64,000 nucleotides of DNA from Flavobacteria bacterium RIFCSPLOWO2_12_FULL_35_11. Lineage in GTDB: Bacteria > Bacteroidota > Bacteroidia > Flavobacteriales > Flavobacteriaceae. The translations under genes were made by a program, and so were the position numbers. This document shows positions 50,688 to 60,128 of the stretch, piece after piece; the stretch's first letter is position 1; every line of letters starts with the position of its first letter. The notes below the pieces were generated by a model. The model searched no databases. It had not been told where the DNA came from and saw only the letters and a list, made by a program, of their open reading frames with translations. Location: positions 62,001-126,000 of the forward strand of contig MGWK01000026.1 in assembly GCA_001800975.1 (NCBI GenBank), given 5' to 3'.

Positions 50688-51977
50688 ATGAATAAAGAAG
50701 AAATTTCTGTTTTTTGGTTTCGACGCGATTTAAGATTGAAAGACAACTGCGCCTTATTTCATGCGTTAAATTCAAATTATAAGGTGCTTCCAATATTCAT
50801 TTTCGATGAGGCTATTTTAAATGAACTTCCAAAAAATGATCCTCGGGTGAATTTTATTTACGACACTTTAAAAAACATCAATAACGAATTGGCGAAATTC
50901 AATGCTTCATTATATATCAAAAAAGGAAATCCGGCTGATATTTGGGACACTATTTTTGAAGAATTTAAGGTGAAAAATGTTTTTTTCAATAAAGATTATG
51001 AGCCTTATGCAAAAGACAGGGATGAAAAATTAAAGGTGATTTGCAAGCAAAAAAACATATACTGCTTTAATTATAAAGATCAGGTGATTTTTGAAGAAAC
51101 TGAAATTGTAAAAGATGACGGATTGCCCTATAACGTTTATACGCCGTATAAAAATAAATGGCTGGAGAAATACAATTCCAATCCAACCAATCAGTACAAA
51201 TCAGAAAGCTTTAAGGATCATTTTTTAAAATCTGGTTTTACATTTCCATCTTTGGAAACTATCGGTTTTATAGAAAGTGCCATCAAAGTATTGCCGTCAA
51301 ATGCTGAATGCATAAAAAATTATCAGGATATTAGAGATATTCCTTCCAAAGAAACTTCTAACGCTTCGGTATATTTGCGTTTTGGAACAATAAGTGTCCG
51401 AAAATTGGTTGATTATGCCAATAAAACCAATCATATTTACTTGAGTGAATTGATTTGGCGTGAATTTTTTATGCAGATTCTTTTTCATTATCCAAAAGTG
51501 GTAAATGAAAATTTTAAATCGAAATACAATTTTATTCCCTGGAGAAATAACGAAGCCGAATTTAAATTGTGGTGCGAAGGCAAAACTGGTTATGCAATAG
51601 TTGATGCAGGAATGCGGCAATTAAATAAAACCGGTTATATGCACAATCGCGTACGAATGATCACTGCAAGTTTTTTATGCAAACATCTGTTGATTGACTG
51701 GCGTTGGGGTGAAGCCTATTTCGCTGAAAAATTGCTCGATTTTGAGTTGTCTTCCAATAACGGCAATTGGCAATGGGTTGCAGGAACTGGTTGTGATTCG
51801 GCTCCTTATTTCAGGGTTTTTAATCCGACAACGCAACAACAAAAATTTGATCCAGATTTTAAATACATCAAAAAGTGGATTCCCGATTTTAATCAAATTG
51901 CAATTCCGGAAATAGTGGAACATAAATTTGCCCGAGAACGCTATTTAAATGCGGTAAAAAGCAGCTTCTTTTCATAA
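50688..51977 (+). CDS. phr: Cryptochrome/photolyase-family protein, probably CPD photolyase
   Basis: 429 residues. The N-terminal alpha/beta domain starts VFWFRRDLRLKDNCALFHAL. The FAD-binding helical domain has SELIWREFFMQILFHYP, GKTGYAIVDAGMRQLNKTGYMHNRVRM and NNGNWQWVAGTGCDSAPYFRVFNP, the class I photolyase signatures. The enzyme repairs UV-induced pyrimidine dimers using blue light. It ends the carotenoid operon, 1 bp after the cyclase stop, so pigment synthesis and light-driven repair are probably induced together. A cryptochrome-type sensor is an alternative. Confidence 0.92.
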   Translation: MNKEEISVFWFRRDLRLKDNCALFHALNSNYKVLPIFIFDEAILNELPKNDPRVNFIYDTLKNINNELAKFNASLYIKKGNPADIWDTIFEEFKVKNVFFNKDYEPYAKDRDEKLKVICKQKNIYCFNYKDQVIFEETEIVKDDGLPYNVYTPYKNKWLEKYNSNPTNQYKSESFKDHFLKSGFTFPSLETIGFIESAIKVLPSNAECIKNYQDIRDIPSKETSNASVYLRFGTISVRKLVDYANKTNHIYLSELIWREFFMQILFHYPKVVNENFKSKYNFIPWRNNEAEFKLWCEGKTGYAIVDAGMRQLNKTGYMHNRVRMITASFLCKHLLIDWRWGEAYFAEKLLDFELSSNNGNWQWVAGTGCDSAPYFRVFNPTTQQQKFDPDFKYIKKWIPDFNQIAIPEIVEHKFARERYLNAVKSSFFS

Positions 51978-52441
51978 TATTGCGATTTCTTTTTCCAACT
52001 TATTTTAGGTATTTTTTGAAGACTGAAAATTAATTTTATAAGCCTAAAATCAGGACTAATTACGTTTTAATTAATTTTGCAGTCCAATTTTTTTCATTTC
52101 CTTATAAAAGAGCGCTAAAATAGTCAATTCTATAAATTTTCCGATTTATGCGCTCCGAATCGGAAGAAATTTTTCATTTTAAAACGTTACAAACATTGCA
52201 CACTTCAATTTTTGACGATAAAAATTATTTTTAAGGCCTTTAAAAACAATTACTTAAAATACCAATTCATATTAATTCTAAATAATTTTATCGCAAAATT
52301 AGCTGACATATGTCATTATAAATACTACTTTATTGCTATATTTTTACATAATAAATTTGAACAGTTAATTATATTATTTATAAAATAAAGGAATAGAAAA
52401 AACTTTATTTCGTAAATTTTTCAGAGTAAATATAACGTAAG
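51978..52441. other. 464-bp region between phr and nifJ
   Basis: Contains a candidate -7 box TAATTTTG (52072-52079) and TAAATTTG (52352-52359, 82 bp before the nifJ ATG, with TTG 16 bp upstream). A nested hairpin region spans 52110-52163 (GAGCGC/GCGCTC and CCGATT/AATCGG). A 28-codon ORF at 52148-52234 (MRSESEEIFHFKTLQ) begins within it and is probably spurious. Confidence 0.5.
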
Positions 52442-55400
52442 ATGAAACAAGAAAGTGTAAAACTAATTTGTGATGCCAATGAAGCTGTAGCTATTATTGC
52501 ACACAAAACGAACGAGGTTTGTGCAATTTATCCGATCACACCATCATCACCAATGGGTGAACATGCGGAAGTGTACAGTTCAAAAGGCAAAAAGAATATT
52601 TGGGGCAATATTCCTCGAATTGTTGAAATGCAAAGTGAAGGCGGTGCTGCAGGAGCAGTTCACGGTTCTCTTCAGGGAGGCGCCTTAACAACCACATTTA
52701 CAGCATCTCAAGGTTTGTTGTTAATGATACCTAATATGTATAAAATTGCCGGTGAATTATTGCCGGCGGTAATTCATGTGGCTGCAAGAACGCTTGCAAC
52801 TCATGCCTTATCTATTTTTGGGGATCACTCAGATGTCATGGCTACACGTGCAACCGGATTCTCCATGTTATTTGCAGGTTCAGTTCAAGAAGCACACGAT
52901 TTTGCATTAATATCACAAGTTTCTGCATTAAAAAGCAGGGTTCCGTTTTTAAATATTTTTGATGGATTTAGAACTTCTCACGAAATTGCCAAAATTAATG
53001 GAATTCCAGATGATGTCATCAAAGCAATGATGCCGGAAGAGGAAGTGATGAAGCACAGAAAAAGTTCGTTAGATCCAGACAATCCGGTAATCAGAGGAAC
53101 AGCACAAAATCCTGATGTTTTCTTTCAGGCGCGTGAAGCTGCCAATACTTTCTACCAAAATGTTCCTGGAATCGTTCAAAAAACTATGGACGAATTCTAC
53201 AAACATACTGGCAGAAGATACAGCTTGTTCTATTATATTGGTCATCCAGAAGCTGAAAAAGTAATTATCGTTATGGGTTCAGGTGATGGACCAATTAGAG
53301 AAACCATTGACACTTTGGTTGAAAAAGGTGAAAAAGTGGGTGCTTTAATCGTTCGTTTATACCGTCCGTTCTCCGTATATGATTTTATTGAAAATATTCC
53401 TAAAACAGCTAAAAAAATTGCGGTTTTAGACAGAACAAAAGAACCAGGAAGCATTGGGGAACCTTTATATTTAGATGTAGTAACCGCATTTGTTGAAATG
53501 GGAGACTATATGCCTACAATTATTGGTGGACGTTACGGACTTTCTTCAAAAGAGTTTACGCCTGCAATGGTTAAAGGAATTTATGATGAATTAGACGAAA
53601 ATTCACCAAAAAATCACTTTACTATCGGTATCAATGATGATGTAACCAATACAAGTTTAACATATGATCCAAATTTCAAAACTAAAAAAGATACGTTTAA
53701 CTGTATGTTTTATGGTTTGGGATCAGATGGTACGGTTGGTGCTAATAAAAACTCAATTAAAATTATTGGTGAAACTACCGATAATTATGTGCAAGGATAT
53801 TTTGTGTACGACTCTAAAAAGGCCGGTGCCCAAACAGTTTCGCATTTGCGTTTTGGCCCAGAACCAATTTATTCTACCTATTTAATCAACAAAGCAAATT
53901 TTATCGCTTGTCATCAAACAAGCTTTATCTATAAATATGATGTTTTAGAACACATTAAAAAAGGCGGAACATTTTTATTGAACACACCTCATTCAAAATA
54001 TAAAGTTTGGACAGAGTTGCCAAGTATCATGCAACGCAGAATTATTGATAATGATATCGAATTTTACGTAATTGATGCTACAAAAGTAGCTCAAGAAGCA
54101 GATTTGGGTAAACGTACAAATACTATTTTACAAACATGTTTCTTTGCAATATCAGGTGTACTTCCTAAAGACGAAGCCATCAAGAAAATTAAAAATGCGA
54201 TTGTAAAATCATATTCACATAAAGGCGATGCCGTTGTGCAAATGAATTTTAATGCAGTTGACAAGTCTTTAGAAAATCTTCAAAAAGTTGAATATCCTCG
54301 TCATACCACCAATACAGATGGTTTAGTGCCTATGATGACTGAAAATGCCGATGATTTTGTTAGAGAAATTTTAGGAACTATTTTAGCCGGAAGAGGAGAT
54401 TCATTGCCTGTGAGCGCATTTTCTGTAGATGGAACATTTCCAACAGGAACCACGCAATATGAAAAACGCGGAATTGCCGATTTTGTGCCGGTTTGGGATG
54501 ATGCAGATCTTTGCACCCAGTGTAATAAATGTGTGAGCATTTGTCCTCACGCTGCAATTAGAGCTAAAGTTGTCTCTAATGATTTATTAATAAATGCTCC
54601 TGAATCACTAAAAAGCGTACCTGCAAAAGGAAGGCCTTTTAACAGTGAAAAAGAAAGTTACATCTTGCAGGTTTCACCTCAAGATTGTACCGGTTGCGAT
54701 TTATGTGTAGCTGTTTGTCCGGCTGAAAGTAAAGAAGTACCAAATACTTTTGCAATTAACTTAACAGATTACCGTAAAGTGCAAGAAGCAGAAAATGTAA
54801 ATTGGAATTACTTTATTGATTTACCTGATTACGACAGAAAAGAATTGGTTACTTCTACTGTTAAAGGATCTCAGTTCTTAGAACCGTTATTTGAATTCTC
54901 CGGAGCTTGTTCAGGTTGTGGTGAAACACCATATATTAAGTTAATTACACAATTATATGGAGACAGTATATTGATTGCAAATGCAACCGGTTGTTCTTCT
55001 ATATATGGGGCCAATTTACCAACAACGCCTTACAAAACAAACAAAGCAGGACGCGGACCGGCTTGGGCCAACTCTTTGTTTGAAGACAATGCCGAGTTTG
55101 GTTTAGGTATGCAATTGGCATTAACCAAAAAGCAAGAAATAGCAGTTGATTTATTAAAATCTTTGGAAAGTAAAATAGGCAGTACCATAGTAAATAACAT
55201 ACTAAACAATGCTGAAGAAAATGAAACGCTAAAAGAGCAAAAAATAAATCAAATTGAGGAGCTAAATGAAGTTTTGGAAACCATTGATACCTATGAAGCC
55301 AAAAAACTAAGAAACCTTTCTGAATACTTGCGTAAAAAAGCAGTTTGGATATTTGGTGGTGACGGTTGGGCTTATGATATTGGATATGGTGGTTTAGACC

Positions 55401-55972
55401 ATATATTTTCATCAGGAGAAAATGTGAATATTTTAGTATTGGATACGGAAGTTTATTCAAATACTGGAGGACAAGCATCTAAATCTACACCGATGGGTGC
55501 AAGTGCCAAATTTGCAATTTCAGGGAAAGTATCTTCTAAGAAAAGTTTGGCCCTACAGGCAGTTTCTTATGGAAATGTTTATGTTGCCCAAATTGCAATT
55601 GGGGCTAAAGACAATCAAACGCTGAAAGCAATTGAAGAAGCGGCAGCTTATCCGGGACCATCATTAATTATTGCTTATTCTCATTGTGGTGAGCACGGTT
55701 ACGATTTGAAAGATGGTGCGAAACATCAAGAAAAAGCAGTAGAAACAGGTTACTGGCCATTGTTTAGATTTAATCCTTTAGCAGAAAAAGGAAAGAAATT
55801 TAAATTGGATTCTAAAGCGCCTTCTGCTCCATTAAGTGAATTTATGTACTTAGAAACTCGTTTTACAAGAGTTGTAAACGAAAATCCTGTATTTGCGAAA
55901 GAACTATTGGACAAAGCACAAGAACAAGTTGAAGTTCAATGGGAAAGATTGGAACTTTATAAAAATTTATAA
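52442..55972 (+). CDS. nifJ: Pyruvate:ferredoxin (flavodoxin) oxidoreductase
   Basis: 1176 residues, the normal length of the single-chain enzyme. Order of domains: pyruvate-binding domain I (IYPITPSSPMGEHAE), transketolase-like domain II, gamma/CoA domain with the EKR-type linker, two 4Fe-4S ferredoxin motifs (CTQCNKCVSICPHAAIR, CTGCDLCVAVCPAES), and the TPP-binding domain (GDGWAYDIGYGGLDH, LDTEVYSNTGGQASKSTPMG). It converts pyruvate and CoA to acetyl-CoA, CO2 and reduced ferredoxin in the cytoplasm. Being oxygen-sensitive, it suggests that this organism ferments or lives at low oxygen at times. It is monocistronic, with a terminator behind. Confidence 0.98.
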   Translation: MKQESVKLICDANEAVAIIAHKTNEVCAIYPITPSSPMGEHAEVYSSKGKKNIWGNIPRIVEMQSEGGAAGAVHGSLQGGALTTTFTASQGLLLMIPNMYKIAGELLPAVIHVAARTLATHALSIFGDHSDVMATRATGFSMLFAGSVQEAHDFALISQVSALKSRVPFLNIFDGFRTSHEIAKINGIPDDVIKAMMPEEEVMKHRKSSLDPDNPVIRGTAQNPDVFFQAREAANTFYQNVPGIVQKTMDEFYKHTGRRYSLFYYIGHPEAEKVIIVMGSGDGPIRETIDTLVEKGEKVGALIVRLYRPFSVYDFIENIPKTAKKIAVLDRTKEPGSIGEPLYLDVVTAFVEMGDYMPTIIGGRYGLSSKEFTPAMVKGIYDELDENSPKNHFTIGINDDVTNTSLTYDPNFKTKKDTFNCMFYGLGSDGTVGANKNSIKIIGETTDNYVQGYFVYDSKKAGAQTVSHLRFGPEPIYSTYLINKANFIACHQTSFIYKYDVLEHIKKGGTFLLNTPHSKYKVWTELPSIMQRRIIDNDIEFYVIDATKVAQEADLGKRTNTILQTCFFAISGVLPKDEAIKKIKNAIVKSYSHKGDAVVQMNFNAVDKSLENLQKVEYPRHTTNTDGLVPMMTENADDFVREILGTILAGRGDSLPVSAFSVDGTFPTGTTQYEKRGIADFVPVWDDADLCTQCNKCVSICPHAAIRAKVVSNDLLINAPESLKSVPAKGRPFNSEKESYILQVSPQDCTGCDLCVAVCPAESKEVPNTFAINLTDYRKVQEAENVNWNYFIDLPDYDRKELVTSTVKGSQFLEPLFEFSGACSGCGETPYIKLITQLYGDSILIANATGCSSIYGANLPTTPYKTNKAGRGPAWANSLFEDNAEFGLGMQLALTKKQEIAVDLLKSLESKIGSTIVNNILNNAEENETLKEQKINQIEELNEVLETIDTYEAKKLRNLSEYLRKKAVWIFGGDGWAYDIGYGGLDHIFSSGENVNILVLDTEVYSNTGGQASKSTPMGASAKFAISGKVSSKKSLALQAVSYGNVYVAQIAIGAKDNQTLKAIEEAAAYPGPSLIIAYSHCGEHGYDLKDGAKHQEKAVETGYWPLFRFNPLAEKGKKFKLDSKAPSAPLSEFMYLETRFTRVVNENPVFAKELLDKAQEQVEVQWERLELYKNL

Positions 55973-55986
55973 TTTTAATTAATTTT

Positions 55987-56017
55987 AAAGTGTCAGGTAC
56001 AACATACCTGACACTTT
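55987..56017 (+). terminator. Terminator after nifJ
   Basis: AAAGTGTCAGGTA pairs perfectly with TACCTGACACTTT across CAACA, then a T-run, 15 bp after the nifJ stop. Confidence 0.95.
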
Positions 56018-56128
56018 TTTTATATCTTTATTTGCTATTGTAAATGATTAATTTTATAAAAATTGAGGAGGTTACAAGAATCAATGTATTTTTATTTTCT
56101 TAAGTTACTAAAATTAAAAAATTAAAAA

Positions 56129-56503
56129 ATGAAATCAAGATCAGAAGCTTTTTTTAACGAAGCAACAAAAAAATTAAAATCGGCAAAAGAAGAATTGTTT
56201 AAACCAGCCGAAGATATTGTTAGTTATTCAGTATGTAAAAACGCACAGTTTGCCATTGAAAACTTTTTAAAAGGGTTTTTAACAAAAAATAATATCGAAT
56301 TACAGCCAAACGAAACAATCGCTTCCTTGTACGATAAATGTTTAAGCATCGATAAAAATTTCACCACCATAGATTTAAGTACAATCGGATGTAAAAATCA
56401 TGCAATAGATTCGCGTTATTGCTCAGATATTAATACGGTAAGTTCTTGTTTTGATACGGCAGACAGCATTGATACTTATTTAAGAAAAAACAAGATCGTA
56501 TAA
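56129..56503 (+). CDS. HEPN-domain protein
   Basis: 124 residues, an all-helical HEPN domain (SRSEAFFNEATKKLKSAKEELFKPAEDIVSYSVCKNAQFAIENFLKGFL). Orphan small HEPN proteins of this form are widespread in Bacteroidota. The Rx4-6H ribonuclease motif of toxin-like HEPNs is not obvious, and no nucleotidyltransferase partner is adjacent. It is therefore not called a toxin. It sits alone between nifJ and a GlmU-like gene. Confidence 0.82.
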   Translation: MKSRSEAFFNEATKKLKSAKEELFKPAEDIVSYSVCKNAQFAIENFLKGFLTKNNIELQPNETIASLYDKCLSIDKNFTTIDLSTIGCKNHAIDSRYCSDINTVSSCFDTADSIDTYLRKNKIV

Positions 56504-56522
56504 AACACGGCACTTTTTTTCG

Positions 56523-56554
56523 TTTGAGAAAGCAAAAAACTTACTGTACATTTG
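56523..56554 (+). promoter_or_regulatory. Promoter of the GlmU-like gene (TTTG - 20 bp - TACATTTG)
   Basis: TTTG at 56523-56526 and TACATTTG at 56547-56554 are 20 bp apart, and the ATG follows 17 bp after the -7 box. Confidence 0.7.
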
Positions 56555-56571
56555 TGTAAAATAATTATGCA

Positions 56572-57747
56572 ATGAATTATATTTTATTTGATGGCACAGT
56601 TCGTAATTCGCTATTGCCATTAACTTTCACAAAACCCGTTGCCGATTTGCGAATAGGGATACTTACCATTCGTGAAAAATGGGAAACATATTTGGGTTTT
56701 ACCACAACCACACTTACCGAAGACTATTTAGAAGAGAAATTCCCCATGGTTGAAATGGAGCAAAATGTAATGATTAATGCTTCCTTTTTGCCAACACTTT
56801 CCTTAGCGGAAATGATCATGGAGTTAAAAGAAAATCAGGCAATTTTCAAAGAGGAAGAAGTGATTGCTTTTTATACCACCGATTCACAAGAAACTATCGA
56901 TTTTGAACACTACGAGCAAATTGAATTTGATTCAGAAGTGACCCAAATTAAAAATACTTGGGATTTATTTTCTTTGAATGAAAGCGCTTTAATAGCCGAT
57001 TTTGAATTAATTACTGAAGGCAGAAAATCACAACCCATTCCTGAAGGCGTTCGATTTTTGAATAAGGAAAATATTTTTATTGAGGAAGGCGCTAAAATCT
57101 TATTCTCAGTATTAAATGCAGATAGCGGACCTATTTATATTGGGAAAGATGCCTTGGTAATGGAAGGAAGCTTAATTAGAGGGCCTTTTGCCTTGGGAGA
57201 AAACTCTGTGGTTAAAATGGGTGCCAAAATTTATGGAGCCACCACCATTGGACCGTATTGTACCGTTGGAGGCGAAGTAAACAATGCTATTTTATCAGGT
57301 TATTCAAATAAAGGGCACGACGGATTTCTAGGCAACTCAGTATTGGGTGAATGGTGTAATATTGGTGCGGACACAAACAATTCAAACTTAAAAAATAATT
57401 ATAGCGAAGTTCGCTTGTGGAATTATGAAACCGAAAATTTCGCAAAAACCGGATTGCAGTTTTGTGGTTTAATCATGGGTGACCATTCTAAATGTGCCAT
57501 TAATACGATGTTTAATACAGGAACAGTTATAGGCGTGAGCGCAAATATTTACGGAAGTAATTTTCCCAGAAATTTCATCCCTTCTTTTAGTTGGGGCGGA
57601 GCCGCAGGTTTTTCAACGTATCAGCTAGATAAAGTGAATGAAACTGCTGTGTTGGTGATGAAAAGGAGAGAAGTTGATTTTGATGAAAAGGAACAGCGAA
57701 TTTTAGCCCACATTTTTGAAATAACCAAGAAATACAGAAATTTTTAA
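56572..57747 (+). CDS. GlmU-family putative sugar nucleotidyltransferase
   Basis: 391 residues. The N-terminal half resembles a nucleotidyltransferase (NYILFDGTVRNSLLPLTFTKPVADLRIGILTIREKWE) without the classic GxGTRMxP loop. The C-terminal half is a left-handed beta-helix of hexapeptide repeats (IYIGKDALVMEGSLIRGPFALGENSVVKMGAKIYGATTIGPYCTVGGEVNNAI). This is the Bacteroidota GlmU-like family. The activity may be a sugar-phosphate nucleotidyl or acetyl transfer. The true cell-wall GlmU is a different gene. Nothing adjoining suggests the pathway. Confidence 0.85.
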   Translation: MNYILFDGTVRNSLLPLTFTKPVADLRIGILTIREKWETYLGFTTTTLTEDYLEEKFPMVEMEQNVMINASFLPTLSLAEMIMELKENQAIFKEEEVIAFYTTDSQETIDFEHYEQIEFDSEVTQIKNTWDLFSLNESALIADFELITEGRKSQPIPEGVRFLNKENIFIEEGAKILFSVLNADSGPIYIGKDALVMEGSLIRGPFALGENSVVKMGAKIYGATTIGPYCTVGGEVNNAILSGYSNKGHDGFLGNSVLGEWCNIGADTNNSNLKNNYSEVRLWNYETENFAKTGLQFCGLIMGDHSKCAINTMFNTGTVIGVSANIYGSNFPRNFIPSFSWGGAAGFSTYQLDKVNETAVLVMKRREVDFDEKEQRILAHIFEITKKYRNF

Positions 57748-57750
57748 ATA

Positions 57751-57793
57751 AAAAAAGAGGGCTAAAAAATAATTATTTTTAGCCCTCTTTTTT
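57751..57793. terminator. Bidirectional terminator, 18-bp stem
   Basis: AAAAAAGAGGGCTAAAAA pairs exactly with TTTTTAGCCCTCTTTTTT across 7 nt. It serves the convergent GlmU-like and M1 peptidase genes. Confidence 0.95.
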
Positions 57794-57811
57794 CTTAAAC
57801 AAGCCAGTTGG

Positions 57812-60067
57812 CTATCCTTTTATTTGTTCTTTTTTGAATTGCTCAAATTTATTTTCTGTTTTTTTTGGCCAGCTGTTGTTGCTTAAATTCACGTCGGCAG
57901 TTTGTTCATCGGGATCAATCGTGATTTTTGAGATTGCTTTGCTTGACGGAAAAACTTTGGTGACTTCAGCATCACTATTTCTCCATATTTCTGCCGGATA
58001 TTGTTTGCGTTCTTTTGAGCCGTCTTCGTATTCAAATTCAACTACAATTGGCATCACCAAATCTCCCGGTTTTTCAAAAACCAATTCGTAAAAATATTTA
58101 GGCGCTTTCAATGCCGCTTTTTCTTCCAAAGAAAAATTCGTATTGATATAATCGCTCAACAAATTATAATCTTCCGGTTTTTTCGATTTTAAATCACTTT
58201 TAAATTCAGGGCTGTCTTCAGAAATTAAATACAATGCAGGCGGCAATTTATCAAGGGTAATTCCCCTGCGTTTTGCCATATTTTCGGCACGTTCGGTTGG
58301 CTTGTCTGTCACATAATATTTTTTCACTTCTTTGATGCCAATATCGTTGGCGCCGGTTGAATAAAACCAACCTCTCCAAAACCAGTCTAAATCCATTGCT
58401 GAAGCATCTTCCATCGTCCTGAAAAAATCGGCAGGTGTTGGGTGTTTAAAAGCCCAACGTTTTGCGTAGGTTTTAAAAGCATGGTCAAACAATTCAGGTC
58501 CCATTATTGTATTTCGTAACATCCACAAACCTGCTGCAGGTTTTGCATAGGCATTGTTAGAAAATTCAAAAAGGTGATCTCCCTGGGTCATAATTGGTGT
58601 CAATTTCGACTGGTCTCCTTTCATATAACCCACAATATTTTTAGGCAAGCCTCTGCTTAGCGGATAGTCTTTTTCATAATCCATTTGCGCCAGCATTTGC
58701 ACAAAAGAATTTAAACCTTCATCCATCCAAGTCCATTCTCGCTCATCAGAATTGATAATCATAGGGAAAAAGTTATGGCCAACTTCATGAATGGTCACAC
58801 CAATCATTCGATATTTTGTTTGATCGCTGTAGGTTCCATCAGGATTTGGTCTTCCTGGGTTAAAACAAATTTGAGGATACTCCATCCCCATTTGTCCATC
58901 AACCGAGATTGCCTTGTGATATGGATAGTCAATTGTATGTTTTGAATAGGTTATTAAAGTTTGCGCTACAGCTCTGGTTGAATGATCTCCATATAATGGA
59001 TTTGCTTCTTTTGAATAATAAGAATAAGCCATAACAGTTCTTCCGTTAATATCAACTGCCATCCCATCCCATATAAATTTTCTGGAAGTAGCAAAAGCGT
59101 AATCTCTCACATTTTCAGCAATAAATTTCCAAGTCTTCGTTTTTTTGGATTTATTTTTTTCAGCTTGAATAGCTTCATCTTGATTGAGAATAACAACTGG
59201 GGTTTGGAAAGATTTTCTGGCTTCAGCCAATCTTTTTTGTTGCGTTTTGGTAAATACTTCAGATTCATTTTGAAGAACGCCAGTTGCACCTAACATGTGA
59301 TCTTCTGGTGTGGTAATATTCACTTCATAGTTTCCAAATTCTAAAGCGAATTCGCTTCTTCCCCAAAATTGAAGGTTTTGCCAGCCTTCTACATTATTAT
59401 AAACACATAATCTTGGGAAAAATTGCGCAATTACATAACTGTTATTCCCATCAGCCGGAAAATGTTCAAAACCTGAACGACCTCCTTGTTCTATGTGATT
59501 ATTTATATTATACCACCATTTTATTTTAAATGAAAAAGTTTCACCACTTAAAAGTGGTTTGTCCAAATTTAAGCGCATCATGGTTTGGTTAATGAAGTAA
59601 GAAGCATCACTGCCGTCCATATTTTTCACATACTCAATTTTGAAACCGCCATCAAAAGGATCTTCTATAAAGTTTTTTGAAAATTGAGAAGGTGTATACA
59701 AAGCGTCAGTGTCATTTACTTGAATATCAGGAGTTTTAGAATCTGCAGCACGCATATTTTGATCTAACTGCAACCATAAATATTCCAAATTATCTTTGGA
59801 ATTGTTGTGATAGGTAATCGTTTCTTCTCCGTAAATTCGGTTCTTTTCCTCATCTAAAAGAATATCCATTTTATAATCTACCTGTTGCTGTGAATATTCA
59901 TGTCCAGGCGCACCCGAAGCTTTGTGCTCATTGTTTGGCGTAGGAAGCTCTTCGTGTAATTGTTTAAATTTACTGTTGTTGTAGTGTGCTTTTTGAGGTG
60001 CTGTTTGGCCGGTAACAGGCAAAATCACTGTCAGCAAAAGGAAGGAAATAAGGAGTAATTTTTTCAT
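57812..60067 (-). CDS. M1-family metallopeptidase, paralogue 1
   Basis: 751 residues with a signal peptide (LLLISFLLLTVILPVTGQ). An N-terminal beta-domain (QQVDYKMDILLDEEKNRIYGEETITYHN) is followed by the gluzincin domain with HEVGHNFFPM, then the downstream Glu in TWMDEGLNSF. GMEYPQICF replaces the GAMEN substrate motif. It is an exported zinc aminopeptidase-like enzyme, without a sorting signal I can see. It is paralogous to the gene upstream in tandem, and their C-terminal 190 residues are much more alike than the rest. Confidence 0.92.
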   Translation of the reverse strand: MKKLLLISFLLLTVILPVTGQTAPQKAHYNNSKFKQLHEELPTPNNEHKASGAPGHEYSQQQVDYKMDILLDEEKNRIYGEETITYHNNSKDNLEYLWLQLDQNMRAADSKTPDIQVNDTDALYTPSQFSKNFIEDPFDGGFKIEYVKNMDGSDASYFINQTMMRLNLDKPLLSGETFSFKIKWWYNINNHIEQGGRSGFEHFPADGNNSYVIAQFFPRLCVYNNVEGWQNLQFWGRSEFALEFGNYEVNITTPEDHMLGATGVLQNESEVFTKTQQKRLAEARKSFQTPVVILNQDEAIQAEKNKSKKTKTWKFIAENVRDYAFATSRKFIWDGMAVDINGRTVMAYSYYSKEANPLYGDHSTRAVAQTLITYSKHTIDYPYHKAISVDGQMGMEYPQICFNPGRPNPDGTYSDQTKYRMIGVTIHEVGHNFFPMIINSDEREWTWMDEGLNSFVQMLAQMDYEKDYPLSRGLPKNIVGYMKGDQSKLTPIMTQGDHLFEFSNNAYAKPAAGLWMLRNTIMGPELFDHAFKTYAKRWAFKHPTPADFFRTMEDASAMDLDWFWRGWFYSTGANDIGIKEVKKYYVTDKPTERAENMAKRRGITLDKLPPALYLISEDSPEFKSDLKSKKPEDYNLLSDYINTNFSLEEKAALKAPKYFYELVFEKPGDLVMPIVVEFEYEDGSKERKQYPAEIWRNSDAEVTKVFPSSKAISKITIDPDEQTADVNLSNNSWPKKTENKFEQFKKEQIKG

Positions 60068-60100
60068 GAAATTAATTGTTTTTAGAAGTGTCTAATTAAA

Positions 60101-60122
60101 AAGCCGCCCAAGTGAGCGGCTT
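60101..60122. terminator. Hairpin between the M1 paralogues
   Basis: AAGCCGC pairs with GCGGCTT across 8 nt in the 60-bp gap. On the minus strand it follows the second peptidase gene. It is a possible weak terminator or mRNA-stabilising hairpin. Confidence 0.6.
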
Positions 60123-60128
60123 ATTTCA

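Noticed and set aside
52148-52234. 28-codon ORF before nifJ
   Set aside because: Starts within a hairpin, with no family or promoter evidence. Mentioned only in the region note.
54999-55478. 159-codon minus-strand ORF
   Set aside because: Antisense shadow of the TPP domain of nifJ, with no motif or start context.
56129-56503. HEPN toxin of a toxin-antitoxin pair
   Set aside because: No nucleotidyltransferase or antitoxin partner next to it, and the Rx4-6H motif is not evident.
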